Positions 1 through 11,894 of a stretch of 64,000 bases of DNA are shown here, piece by piece. A model generated the notes under the pieces. That model was not told the origin of the DNA and did not search any database. It was given only the letters and a program-made list of their open reading frames with translations. Position 1 is the stretch's first letter; each line of letters begins with the position of its first letter. The position numbers and the translations under genes were made by a program. The stretch is from Cytospora piceicola (taxonomy: Eukaryota; Ascomycota; Sordariomycetes; Diaporthales; Cytosporaceae). The stretch lies in NCBI GenBank assembly GCA_023375675.1, contig JALQBC010000030.1, forward strand, positions 1 to 64,000, written 5' to 3'.

Positions 1-193
1 AGCTAGTAAGTTAGTTAGTAATTTAGCTACTAAGTTAGCTAATAAGTTAGCTAATAAGTAAATTAGCTAGTAAGTAAATTACTTAATAAGTAAATTAGCT
101 ATTAAGTAAGTAAGTAAATAAGTAAGTAAGTAAGTAAGTATATAAGCTAGCTAGTAAGTTAGCTATTAAGTAAGTAAGTAAGTAGGTAAGTAG

Positions 194-224
<31 letters not shown>

Positions 225-521
225 GGTAAGTAGGTAAGTAGGTAAGTAGGTAAGTAGGTAAGTAGGTAAGTAGGTAAGTAGGTAAGTAGGTAAGTAAGTA
301 AGTAGGTAAGTAGGTAAGTAGGTAAGTAAGTTAGCTAGTAAGTTAGCTAGTAATTTAGGTAGTAAATTAGCTAGTAAAGTATTTAGTATAGTAGTTAGTA
401 ATCTAGTTAGTAAAGTAGCTAGTAGTTTAGTTATTTAATTTTTAAGTAAGTAAGTAAGTAACTAAGTAAGCTCGTTAGTAAGTAAGTAACTAAATTAGAA
501 AGTAGTTAAATTAAAAGTAAG
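1..521. repeat. Degenerate GTAA-type tetranucleotide array, left part
   Basis: The stretch is built almost wholly of GTAA, TAAG, TAGG and TAGCTAGTAAG words in changing order, with long runs of GTAAGTAGGTAAGTAG between about 165 and 330. It has no open frame. It continues at 7581 after the LTR element that splits it. It is not the TTAGGG telomere repeat of filamentous fungi. Array length at the left edge is unknown because the window begins inside it. Confidence 0.9.
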
Positions 522-731
522 TGTAACGGAACGGCGTAGGGCCAGGGGTCACCTGACCTAGCGCGCCTGCGCACAGACCAAGTGACCTACTAGGCTCTGC
601 CGTACCTTAGTATTTAGACCTTCGATTAAAAGGGCCTAGCTACGCTTAAGCCTTCCCTTTCTCTTTAGCTAAAATGCTTATATTACACCAGAATTACAGC
701 TTTACCTCTATTATTTTAATATATCGTAATA
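522..731 (+). repeat. 5' LTR of the Ty3/gypsy element
   Basis: It matches 7371-7580 base for base in length. It starts TGTAACGGAACGG and ends CGTAATA, where the 3' copy ends CGTAACA, so the terminal CA has become TA. All differences from the other LTR are transitions. The outer 100 bases keep G/C at sites that are A/T in the 3' LTR. Confidence 0.92.
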
Positions 732-2560
732 TTATTTTAGCTTACCTTAATCAATTAATCCTTTTAGCCTAAGAAAGCTTATAATACCGACCTTTAAATA
801 ACGTCGTACACGCTAAGAAGCGGCGACGCGATAACAGATAATTATAAGCATTACTAAGGTGTAAGACGATAAACGACCGCTACGATAGCGTATAACGATT
901 AAGACAGACGGGCTAAGAAAGCCTAAAAAGAGGTCCGATTTAACTTCGGTAAGTTTTTATTAACCTTACTACGGAAGGATAAGGCCTTTAAAACCCTATT
1001 ATAACGACGCTTTAGTATAGTATTAACTTATCGTATTATTAATTTCGATAAGAAGATCGCTAATATAGTAATTCTTTAGTAGGAGACCGAGGAAAGTACC
1101 TTCGAAGACTATAAAGACATTCTCGAGACCGATTCGACGTTTACCGATTTTCTATATAACCTTTTAAAAGAGAAATTCCGTAAGTATAAGTATACGTTTT
1201 CTGTTAGTAACCTCGGCGACAACTTTATCGAGAAGGTTTATTAGTTAGCCGTCTTATATAGAACTTAAAAAGACGGTTTAAGATATATTTTTAAACTTTT
1301 AACTAAAGCAGGTAAAGCTGCTTAGCCTTTAATTAATAGTCTAATAAATTTAGGTTCTTTTAAAAACCGATTTATAGAAAATATAAACGTTTTTTTTTAA
1401 AAATATAAGCTTCGATTTTTAAGTATAACGGCCTTAATAACCTAAGTAAAAGACCTTTATTAAGTTACCGTCGAGTTAAACTAAAACTTTAATATATTAT
1501 ACTAATAAGCTATTAAGTTTAAGGTCGAAGTAGTTAACGCGATAAAAGGCGTATATAATACGACCTGTAATACGACTAATATAAATAAGCCTATTTTAAA
1601 TAATATAATACTTACCGAGATCGTTTTATATAATAAACGTATTCGTAAGCTTTAAATATAGCTTAATAATAGTAATTAACTAATTATTAACCTTACTTAT
1701 TTAATACGTAATAATCCTTTACCCGATATAAAAGAGAGACGTTATCGGGACAGTACCTTTAAGTTATTATATACCTAGTTTACGAAAGGCGGGACTAAAG
1801 TCTGTTATATAGCGAAGGTCGATAATACGCCCGAGTTTTATAACGATCTTAAGTAAGATAAGGTTTTTTATAAGGTTTAAAAGATAAAGGTTTAAAATCG
1901 CCTGTATAATAACGTAAACTAGTTCTTTACTAAATCCTTAAAAATTAACTATATTATAGGCCGTATAGCCGGAACCTTTACTAAGAATATTATACTATAC
2001 CTCGACTATTAAAACCTTAAGTAACTTTTTATTATCGAGTTTATATTCCGATACTTAAACCTTTAGTATAATAACTTTAATCGAAAGAGAAAGGTATAAA
2101 ATAAGTAAAACGTACTAAATATAATATACCTTAAATCTTATAACAAGTCTACTATTTTATACTAAGCTTTTTAAAACGTATTTATCCGTTTTATAATAAA
2201 GCTTTTTAAGCTTTAGGTAACTTAAAAAGACGAGTTTTAACGTCGCTTAACGCTTATACTCTAAAACGCTTTAGCTATTTAGTTTTTAAATAACTCTATA
2301 AAGTATATAAAACTCTCTTAGCTTGTTTAATAAGTAGATTTTATTAATATTTAAGCCGTAGCCGCGGCTAAGGCTAAAAGAAAGAAGATATATACTTCCG
2401 TTTAATTAAAGAGTAACCGATTATTAACTAATAATATAACTCGGACTAACGTATCTGTTTTTATATCGAAAGGACGTAAAGGGTTTAAATAGCTTTATTA
2501 TAATATCGTTATTATTAACCCGTTAAGTAAAAAAGAGTTCGAGAAACTAGTTAAAAAAGG

Positions 2561-2610
2561 AAAGTGTTTTATATAAAAGAAGGAAGGATATCGATCGTTT
2601 AAATATCTCG
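2561..2610 (+). other. Decayed gag zinc knuckle
   Basis: The frame reads KCFI-stop-KKEGYRSF, which fits a retroviral-type CCHC knuckle (C-x2-C-x4-H-x4-C) in which the second Cys is now a stop and the His is Tyr. Both changes are RIP-type. Confidence 0.6.
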
Positions 2611-4377
2611 ACGCTTTTAAGAATAATAATAGGAAGCCGGCTTAATAAAGTAACCGTATTAATTACTTATATAATAAGCTTTTCCTTTAATAACCTTTAC
2701 CGACTATTATATCGACTAACGATAAGCTAAATATAAAAAGCGATAATAATAATTCGAGAAATAAGTAACCTTAAGATAAATTAACTCTTTCTTAAAGAAT
2801 ATATCGACTTAAAGCAAATAGTATACAGTATTAAAAGAAAAGTAGCCGGATAACTTACTATTTAACTTACTTTAAAGATATTTAAAAAGTAATACCTTTA
2901 CTATACTATATTCGATAGTTAATAATAGACTGTCTTTAACTATAAAAGCTTTAGTTAATATAAAAGTAGGCGGATATATATTTATAGGTTTAAAATTTAT
3001 ACGATAAGTAAAAAAATTACTTTAACCTTAATAAGTTATAAAATTTAACCTGTAGATAGTAAAAGGTTATAACGGTAAATTTACTTAACTATTAAACGTA
3101 GCCTTAGTTACTATATTAAAAATATATAGTAAAATAAAGTTAAGACTTCTCTTTCTCGTACTTAATATAAAATATAATATTATCTTCGGCAGGAAATAAT
3201 TCGAGTACTATAATATTATAATCGACTATACCGGTCAGTACTTTTACTACCTCGAAAAGTAAATACCGAACTATAATTTTATAAATATACTAATAAATAA
3301 TAATATATACTAAATATATAACCTAAAATAAGATAAAGAGGTTTATTAACGAGAACAGGCTATAAACCGCGACAATAAGCGTTAACAGAGATAAAAAAAA
3401 GTAAAGGATAAAAACCTACGTTATCGTACGGTACGATAATTAATTAAATAGCGTATTAAAAAGTTAAAACACGTTATAATAGATAACTATTAGCTTATAC
3501 CGGAAACGCTACCGGAAACTATCTTTATCTAACTACCGACGTTTAAAATATAACACTCTTTTATATTACGTTTATTAGCTTATAGTTCTATATAGTCCTG
3601 CCTGTTATAAGATAAAGGTTTAAAGACTATAAACTATAAACTATACAAGCTTAACCTACCGGGTATATATAGGTTTAAATAAATCCTTTTATCCTTTTTA
3701 CCTTTACGTTGTTATAAAGACCCCTTAAAGATATAACACGATATTTAAAAAGCTTACGTTTTAAAAAAAGATAAGATTAGATAGTATAAACACCGGATTA
3801 ACGTATATATAGTAAATACTTTATTATTTATTAAGACTGTTAGTTAATTAAAGGATTTAATTAGTTATATAAACCTATATAAAATCGAAAAGTTAATCGT
3901 AAATAAACGAAAAAAATAGTATAAAGAAACTTTACTGTATAATAAAAAAGAGCTCCGATAGAAAGCGTTATAGATAATACCGCCTAAATATTATTACTTA
4001 CTTAATAATTAGAGTAAATATAAGTCCGATATACTAGCCCTTTACCGATATATCGATTACTATATTTATTTAAAAGAAAGAACTAAACCTAAAGATCTTA
4101 AGTATTCTCTATTATATAAGATATCGTTAAAAGAGTTCGAAGTATACCGAAAGTATATTACTAAAAGCCTTAAAAAGGGGTTTATTAAAAGTAGTATAGC
4201 CTTATAAGTATCCCCGGTACTCTTCTTTTATAAAGCCGATAAAAAGTTACGGTTTTATATTAACTACCGGAAACTAAACGTTATTACTAAACGAGATTAG
4301 TACCCTTTCCTTTTAATCGAAAAGACGCTAGCCTGAATTTTAAAGGTAAAAATCTTTATTAAAATTAATATTAAATA

Positions 4378-4610
4378 AGCTTTCTATAAAATTAAAATAG
4401 CCTATCTAAAGGATAAAGAATTAACTACCTTCCGGGTATACTATAGCTTATATAAGTATAAGGTAATACTTTTTAGCTTAACTAACAGGCTAGCTACGTT
4501 TTAAAGATTTATTAACGACTAGCTCCGGGAATATTTCGATAAATACGTTTATATATATATTAACGATATTTTAATTTACTCTAATTTATTAAAGGAGTAT
4601 CGCGAACACG
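4378..4610 (+). other. Decayed reverse transcriptase core
   Basis: The frame reads AFYKIKIA, then TTFRVYYSLYKYKV and LTNRLATF, the classic gypsy RT block. It is followed at about 4550-4590 by YIYINDILIYS, where the catalytic Y-x-D-D has become Y-I-N-D through a GAC-to-AAC change. This supports both the family call and the RIP origin of the decay. Confidence 0.85.
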
Positions 4611-5759
4611 TCTAATAGGTTTTTAAGAGACTTCGCGTAGCCAGGCTTTATATTAATCTTAAAAAGTATAAATTCTACGTAATAAAGACTAAATATCTAA
4701 GCTTTATTATTAATATTAATAAAGTAGTAGTAGACCTCGAGAAGATCTTAATAGTTTAAGACTAAAAAGCTCCGACTATTATAAAAAAAGTATAATCCTT
4801 CTTAAAATTCTATAACTTTTACTATAAATTCGTTTTTAAGTATAGCCGTTTAGCGAAGCTATTAACAGTATTAATACGTAAAAATACAGCCTAAACTTAA
4901 AGTAAGGTAAAGAAAAACGCTTTTTAGTTTTTTAAAAACGCGTTAATTAACGTATCCTTATTATAGCACTATTATATAGATAAAGAAACTAAGGTTAAGA
5001 CGGACGTATCTAATAGTATATTAGCCGGCGTCTTATCTTAAATTACCGATAATAATGTTTAGTACCCTATTATATTTTATTCCGAAATATTATATAGTTT
5101 TATATTAAACTATCTAATTTATAATAAAGAATTAATAGCTATAGTCCGAGCTTTAAAAGTATAGCGTATAGAACTAATCGGCTAATAAAGATCTTAACTA
5201 TTTACTATTATTATAAATTATAAAGCCTTAAAGTATTTTATAACTAAACGCTTATTAAACTAACGCTAGGCTAATTAGGCCGAAACTCTTTCTCGATACT
5301 ATTATATAATAACCTACCGACTAAGGTTAAATAATATAATCGCTAATTCTTTATTATATAAAACGGCAGAACTAAAAACCTTAAAAGTTAAGTAAAAGGC
5401 TAAACGAGAGATAGCTATTTTCTGTTATATAAATAATAACCTAACGGATATAGCCGTTTTTACTACCGAGCCGTTTATTTCTAACTCTTTAAAAGTATAT
5501 AAGCTATACGTTTTAAAAGAAAATAATAAGGTACTACCTTTATCGGGGGTATTACTAGCTAAAATAATATTAGAAGTAAATCGGTCGGATACGAACTTAA
5601 AAGTATACTACTAGAAGGCTTATAAAAATACCCTTTATTAGTTATTTTTATAAGACTATATACTTTATAAAAAACGATTAGTCGTCTCGGCCGAGAATAA
5701 CCTTTATACTAAAGTTATCGAAAAAATATATAGTAGAATTATTATAGCCTACCTAGGCC

Positions 5760-6150
5760 GTAATAAGACCTGTCGGCTAGTTACCGCTAAATACTAATAG
5801 CCCGGGATAGCAGGTAATATTAATATTTACGTTAGTAATTACTTATATCGTTCGGCGAAAACACCTTATAATAAAACCTTTAATCTCTTTTACCTACTTT
5901 TTATACCGTTACGTAAATAACACTATATTATTATAAATTTTAAGTATATACTAATAAGTAAGTCCGGATATAATAATATATTTAATATTATCGATAAGCT
6001 AACTAAAAAGATATAATTTATTATATATTACCGTATAGCTACTACTAAAAACATTATATAGATATACTACCGCGGTCCTTTCTAAGTATATAGTTTACTT
6101 TAAACTATTAGCTCGGATAAAGGCCTTTAATTTATCGTAGATTTTATAAA
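5760..6150 (+). other. Decayed integrase zinc region and core
   Basis: Near 5761-5830 the frame reads GRNKTCRLVTAKY, two stops, then PG; the stop pair TAATAG sits where gypsy integrases have WW. Near 5920-6010 it reads INFKYILISKSGYNN followed by IIDKLTK, and near 6090-6140 TISSDKG, matching the catalytic-core blocks of gypsy integrase. Confidence 0.85.
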
Positions 6151-7358
6151 TAAGATATCGAAGATTCTAAGGTTTACCTAAAAATTATTTACAACAAGAT
6201 ACTCTTAGTCGGTAAGATAAGTCGAGAACTATTATAAGTAGTTAAACTAGCGTTTACGAATATATACTAACTATTATTAATAAAATTAGCCTAAAGCCTT
6301 ACCTATAATAAACGCGGCTTAAGCTAATACCTCGTACGATATATTAAAAGGTATAATACTATTCGAAGTTACCTACAGATACCTAATACCCTTATAATTT
6401 AATTAAGAAGCCTGCACATCGGATATAAAAGGCCTTACGGCTTAAAAAAAGCTAGCCCGTACGGATACTTAACAGATAACAGACACCTTAAAAAGCTATA
6501 TTAAGATAGCTCGGGCTATATTAAAGCGTATATAAAACCGTATAGCGATATAAGTAAATAAATACCGCCGAGAGCCTAACTTTAACGTTAAAGATAAAGT
6601 CTTTATTATTAAGAAGCTATAGTCGTTAGACCGCCTTTATAAAAAGCTAAATATACCGTTTACTTACTAAGTATACCGTATCTGTACTATAAAAAGTTAT
6701 TTATATAAGCTAAAGGTTTTTAGTTTATAGCGAATATTAAACGTATTTTATACTAACCGTTTCTATTTTTACTTTAATAACCCGTTATTAAGTTAAGAAT
6801 ATAAACGACCGCTAGCAGATAAAGTAGATAAAGCCGATAAATAAAAAGTAGATAAGGTACTGTCTTTATAAGTACGCTATAATAAACTTTAATATTAAGT
6901 TTAGTAACGTAGTTAAGATCTTAACCTAAAATACTACGACACGGTTAACTTTAAGAATATACCTATAAAGCTAAAAGAGTTTTATAATTAATACCTTAAG
7001 TATAAAGGTCTTTTAAAACGCCTAGACGACTAAAATATAGCCTATAGATCGGGTATTGTTAATAACGACTATATTAACAATAATAAGCTACTAAAAGGAC
7101 GAAAAGGGATACGTAAAGCAATAAGGAAAGCGACGTTATTAAAGGCACCGACAACATATAAAAGTATACGATTAGTAAGATAAGAAACTATATAAGGCTA
7201 CCTAACGATTAGTTAATACAACTATAAAGATACCCCGTTATTAAGGATTATAGGCCCTTAACGTAGTAGTTTATCCCGAGGGTACCTTACCTCTGCCTAG
7301 AAAACAGTTATACTTTAAAGGCTAGCAGTTTAACTCGCTCGCCGTTTATTTTTTTTTA

Positions 7359-7370
7359 TAAGGGGGGTAA
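7359..7370 (+). other. Polypurine tract of the gypsy element
   Basis: TAAGGGGGGTAA lies directly before the 3' LTR. It is the usual position and composition of the plus-strand primer of an LTR element. Confidence 0.65.
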
Positions 7371-7580
7371 TATAACGGAACGGCGTAAGGCCAGGGGTTA
7401 CCTAACCTAACGCGTCTGCGCACAAACTAAGTAACCTACTAAGCTCTGCCGTACCTTAGTATTTAAACCTTCGATTAAAAGGGCCTAGCTACGCTTAAGC
7501 CTTCCCTTTCTCTTTAGCTAAAATGCTTATATTACACCAGAATTACAGCTTTACCTCTATCATTTTAATGCATCGTAACA
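7371..7580 (+). repeat. 3' LTR of the Ty3/gypsy element
   Basis: A 210-bp copy of 522-731, starting TATAACGGAACGG and ending CATCGTAACA. About twelve G-to-A or C-to-T differences from the 5' LTR fall in its first 100 bases, none in the middle, and about four in the opposite sense in the last 25 bases. Confidence 0.92.
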
Positions 7581-8580
7581 GTAAGTAAGTAAATAAATAA
7601 GTTAATAAATAAGTTAGTTAGTTAATAAATAAGCTAGTAAATAAATAAATAAGTAAAGTAAGTTAGTAAGCTAGTTAATAAGTTTATTAGTAAATACGCT
7701 AGATAATAAGTAAGTATATAAATAAGTATATAAAATAGCTATTAAATTTAAAAAGTAAATTAGTTAATAAGTAAATAAAGTAAGTAAATAAGTAAGTTAG
7801 TAAGTTAATAACTAAGCTACTAAATAAATAAATAAATAAGTAACTAAGTAAGTAAGTAAGTAAGTAAGTTAGTTAGTAGGTTAGCTAGTAAAGTAGCTAG
7901 TAAGTTAGCTAGTTAATTATTAAGTAATTAAGTAAGTTAGTAAGTAAGTCAGTAAGTTTATTAGTAAATTAGCTAGTAAGTAAATTAGCTATTAAGTAAG
8001 TAAGTAAGTAAGTAAGTAGGTAAGTAAATAGGTAAGTTAGTTAGTAAGTTAGTTAGTAAGTTAGCTAGTAAGTTACCTAGTAAGTAAACTTATTATTAAG
8101 TAAGTAAATAAGTAAGTAAGTAAGTAAGTAGGTAAGTAGGTAAGTAGGTAGGTAGGTAGGTAGGTAAATAGGTAGGTAAGTAAGGTTACTAGTAAATTAG
8201 CTAGTAAGTAAATTAGCTATTAAGTAAGTAAATAAGTAAGTAAGTAGGTAAGTAAGTAAGTAAGTAGGTAAGTAAGTAAGTAAGTATATAAGTAAGTAAG
8301 TAAGTAGGTAAGTAAGGAAGTAAGTTAGCTAGTAAGTTAGCTAATAAGTTAGCTAATACGTTAGCTAGTAAGTTAGCTAATAAGTTAGCTATAAAGGTAG
8401 TTAATAAGTTAGTTACTTAGTTATTAAGTAAGTAAGTTAATAAGTAAGTAAGTAACTAAGTAAGTAGGTAGGTAAGTAGGTAAGTTAGTAATTAAGTTAG
8501 TAAGTAAGTAAGTAAGTAAATAAGTAAGTAAATATATAAATTAGCTAAGAAATAGTTAATTATAAAGTAAATAAATAAAT
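7581..8580. repeat. Degenerate GTAA-type tetranucleotide array, right part
   Basis: This continues the array at 1-521 with the same GTAA, TAGG and TAGCTAGTAAG words. Removing the LTR element and one GTAAG copy joins both parts into one block of roughly 1.5 kb. No coding potential. Confidence 0.9.
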
Positions 8581-8584
8581 ATTT

Positions 8585-8666
8585 CGCCGCTTAAGGCTGC
8601 GGAGGAGACGATAGAGTAACGCCTAAAGGGCGTTACTCTATCGGATCCGGAGCAGCCTAAGCGGCG
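8585..8666. repeat. Imperfect 82-bp palindrome (two-part hairpin)
   Basis: The outer arms 8585-8600 and 8652-8666 are complementary apart from one extra A. The inner arms 8609-8623 and 8629-8643 form a perfect 15-bp stem around a TAAAG loop. The stem is GC-rich and little changed by RIP, unlike the tetranucleotide DNA next to it. It could be the core of a small foldback element; no flanking duplication was found. Confidence 0.85.
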
Positions 8667-8785
8667 TATTTAACTATCTAACTAACTAGCTATTAAGTTT
8701 CCGATCCTTCCTAACGGAAGGCCTTCTCGGCAGGCGGTCCTACCGCCGTTCCCCAGTATTCTATTAAAGGGGAAAGTAAATAAGA

Positions 8786-8976
8786 AAGTAAAATATACGT
8801 TTAATACGTATTTTAATAAATAATATAATACTTATTTTTTATTATTTTTATATATTTTGATCGATGTTAAACGTAGAAATATATATTTAATCTTTAGGTA
8901 GGTAAGGACTAACAGCCTTGAGGGTGTGACCCTACCTAAAAACCCGTTTTCGCAGAGAAGCACCTGTCGCGCACCA
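8786..8976. mobile_element. Truncated MITE, right end only
   Basis: This stretch matches the right part of the complete element at 37415-38039: the same AT-rich run (AAAGTAAAATATACG onward), the CAGCCTTGAGGGTGTGACC block, and the terminal AAACCCGTTTTCGCAGAGAAG...GCGCACCA. No matching left terminal inverted repeat lies upstream, so the copy is broken. Confidence 0.8.
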
Positions 8977-8978
8977 TA

Positions 8979-9647
8979 CCCGCCAATCAATGCCCCCTAT
9001 TGGCTTTATGATTGATTGTCCGCCATCTCCAATTCAAATACTGCCATTTGAGGACAACCTAAAGGGTGAGTGGAGATAATTAATAGAAACCTACATAAGT
9101 TAGAGAGTTAAGGTAAGCAGCTGAGATTGGTCCACTGTTTGAAAAGAACATGGAGTCCCGGCAGAACTTCCGAACTCGCTCAGAAAGCCGCCCAGGTGCC
9201 TCCTACATTCGGTATGCATTGCCAAGTAATTACTCCAAACAAACATCTACTCCAACACCGGAAAACGACCAAAGCAACAGGCGAGGAAATGCCTGCGCAG
9301 CCCCATCAACGACCCGAGGAAAGAAAGGATAAGGCCCGCGTATGTGCGGCCATTATGGGAGGACTTCCCGGCACAACGAACATTCAGAGCGTCATGTGCG
9401 GACCCGTCTGTGCTCTTCAAAGTCCCGTGTCCATTTGCTCATATTTGGTGGCTCTGGCCATGAGAAGATACCATAGAATGTATATAGGAAACATGTGGTT
9501 GCACTGCAGAGATCGGCGAGAGGAGCTGGGGCTGAGAAAAGAGGGGTGTCTGGCCTATCGAAACACCATGAGATCTCGATGAACCCTCCTTCCTCCACTT
9601 TTCGTAGACTACTTCTCTGATCTTGAAGATCCAAACGCATCATCACC
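8979..9647. other. Intergenic, upstream of the membrane-protein gene
   Basis: Base composition returns to that of normal coding DNA here. Short frames overlap on both strands, without domains or codon-pattern support. It probably holds the promoter and 5' leader of the gene starting at 9648. Nothing more is seen. Confidence 0.6.
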
Positions 9648-10866
9648 ATGTTTGAGGTACTACGAAGAATCCTAAGTCTTCGGGACCTTGGGACTGACAC
9701 CGTCCCGGCTGTGTGCTTTAATGATTGTAGTAAGCAAGAGTCTCGAGCGCGTATTCGATGATAGGGTAACGAGTTAACGCTGTCAGATAATGCCTACCTG
9801 GTAGCACAGAATACTGGAAAGACCTCAGGTCTATGCGAGCCTGACAGTAAATTCCGCTACTATTACGATAACTGCGTCCGTTGCGTTGAGAAAAATGCAG
9901 ACGCCAACTCAAGCGTTGTCGTCAATTCGGCGTTTGCTCAATACATTGATTTCTGCAATGCCTTCCCAACGACTGACCTTTCCACCACCACCGGAACACC
10001 AGTGTACACTTCCACCAACACAATTCCAACGTCATGGTTGACGTGGTTCGGGACCTTCATTCCAACAACTATGGCCGGCACGGGAATCGGCGAGTCGACC
10101 TCGATGACAATAGTCCTCTACAACAGTGTCAATATCACCCATACACTCCCTATATACTACTTCCACGTCAGCGCTAGCTCGCTCATCTCGAAGTTTGTCC
10201 CTACAGAGGTCTTTAGCGAGTTGGCCGCCTCGGTGGCGTCTGCGGCCTCAGCGGCATCTATCACAGGGGCTGAGGATCCGACCAGTCTCGTCTACTCGAT
10301 CCTCGAAGATAGTTCACTACCTCCATGGTTCCAAGCCGCAGTCCCGGTCACATACTCGACGCAGTTGGCAACCCTCGAGGCGCAGATCAGTAACTTGAGG
10401 GTTGATTCACTAGGTAGCACTACACTATTACCGCCACAAAGCGCCCCGACAACAGCAAGCCCAACAACTTCTGTGGGCGTAGAGACCACAAATTGTAAGT
10501 GGCACTCTTGTCTAAAAAGCCAGACCTCATTTCACGGTATCACATGATATTATTCAGCTAATATGAGACTCTTCTTCATCAGCATCAACCAGTAAAGCCT
10601 GGATAGCAGGCGCCGTGATCGGCCCTGTTGTTGGGATTGCCCTGATTGTTCTCGGCGTGTTTTTCCTTCGGCGCCGCAGGATGGCTGAAAAGCGGCCAGC
10701 TTCTGACTCCGAGGAAAAGGCCAAGGAAAAGCCGGAACTTCATGCTGACTCTTTACCGGCACCGCGGGTCTATGAGATGGATGGAATGCAGAACTCGATC
10801 GAATTGGAGGTCAGCGAGGCACCGCAAGAGCTACCAGCTGAAGGGCCGGTCAAGAAGGCTACTTGA
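9648..10866 (+). CDS. Single-pass membrane protein with Cys-rich N-terminal domain, unknown function
   Basis: Exons 9648-9729, 9787-10494 and 10583-10866 join to a 357-residue protein. Introns are 57 nt (GTAAGC...CTGTCAG) and 88 nt (GTAAGT...CATCAG, branch-like CTAAT), and both keep phase. The N-terminal part is Cys-rich: CFNDC, GLCEPDS, then an aromatic YYYDNCVRC block and QYIDFCN. A Ser/Thr-rich stretch follows, then one membrane helix (AGAVIGPVVGIALIVLGVFF), an RRRR stop-transfer and an acidic cytoplasmic tail. The arrangement resembles fungal surface proteins with an extracellular Cys domain. The ATG context (tcaccATG) is good, but no signal peptide is visible after it, so a further 5' exon is possible. 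Function unknown. Confidence 0.75.
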
Positions 10867-11878
10867 ATAGTATCGTTGGTTGGTGGGTTCCGGGTTTTCA
10901 TATGTGCGTCCCGTTTCCGGTGATCGAATGATAGATGCTAATTAATAGAGTGATAGGGTGTTACATTTTGGAGCAGTGCACTCCGTCACGATAGCTGTGC
11001 AGAATGGGAAGGGTTCGGGGCCGACTGTTAATTTTATTCCTTCGTCTTGTGTTTGATTATTTCTGTACTTGATTTTCAGTCTTCCACATCCACCACCCCC
11101 CTTGCGATATAAATATTGCACCTGCTCCACTGGCATCTCGTCCAATAATCACAGCTTTTACATAGCAATGAGTAATTTTATCATAATCCGGTCAGATTCT
11201 GGACGAGCTGGCTTAGTCTTTGAATAAAAATATGCCGGCAATATTACTTTAAGCCGACATTCAAAACGCCAGTATTGTGTTGTGGAGGAACATCCCAAAT
11301 AATCGAAATTCGATCACCTTTCTGAACCTTGACAACGAGCGAAAAAGAAAGAGAATGGGATACAAAAAAAGAGTTTCACGTGCGAGTAAGAAGAAATGTA
11401 CTGAGAAGGATGTGACAAATGGTTGATTGCTACCTGGTACGAATGGATCCCTAAATCAAAAACACCATATCAGTAATTACTGGGTGGCAAAGCACTGGCT
11501 GACAGAAAATTAGCCAGCAAACCATGCTGGCCAAGAGGCTCTCTGCTGAGCAGCATAATATGCCTCGAGTTGTTCCGCCAAGGGGTCTGCCTATTCATAG
11601 TGAAAACACAGGACGGATACTCCCGCCTTGACTACCAAGTATTTAGTAGTCGGCGGGGTTACCGACAGATGGCAGACCGCAGTCAGTAGAGCAGACCATT
11701 AAAGGCAAAACAAACCGTCAAAAAACAAAGCAGACCGACAAAAGAAAAAAAATGATCTCGAGTACTTTCTCGAGGTTGACATATGCTCTTCTTGGGCCAG
11801 AAGACTTCCTCGACCACTGAGCCAAGGAGTTTCGACGAAAAGAATGAGTCGACGAAGGAGATGAGTTGCGACCGCAAC
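10867..11878. other. Intergenic
   Basis: This is the space between two convergent genes. Small overlapping frames show no domain. The right edge includes the palindrome at 11849-11894 that overlaps the end of the next gene. Nothing else recognised. Confidence 0.6.
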
Positions 11879-11894
11879 TCATCTCCTTCGTCGA
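11849..11894. repeat. Perfect 22-bp inverted repeat with 2-nt spacer
   Basis: The arms 11849-11870 and 11873-11894 are exact reverse complements separated by AC. The right arm encodes the last residues (Arg-rich) and the stop of the minus-strand gene at 11879. The stem would form a very strong hairpin at the 3' end of that mRNA, or a cruciform in DNA. Confidence 0.9.

Larger units (their letters stand above)
522..7580 (+). mobile_element. RIP-inactivated Ty3/gypsy LTR retrotransposon, full length
   Basis: A 7059-bp element bounded by two 210-bp LTRs and a 5-bp duplication GTAAG (517-521 and 7581-7585). Reading the plus strand through many stops gives the gypsy order of domains: a gag zinc knuckle near 2561-2610, an aspartic protease core (ALV..., GGYIF) near 2950-2990, reverse transcriptase near 4260-4610, the end of RNase H near 5310-5360, the integrase zinc region near 5760-5830 and the integrase core near 5920-6150. 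Every break seen is of the TGG-to-TAA/TAG or GAC-to-AAC kind expected from RIP. Integrase lying after RT/RNase H marks Ty3/gypsy rather than copia. The element is dead; no frame survives. Confidence 0.9.

Noticed and set aside
1..521. Telomere repeat at the window start
   Set aside because: The words are GTAA/TAGG tetranucleotides in irregular order, not TTAGGG, and the same array resumes at 7581.
8585..8666. tRNA or riboswitch from the hairpin
   Set aside because: No T-loop, anticodon arm or known aptamer pattern; only nested inverted repeats.
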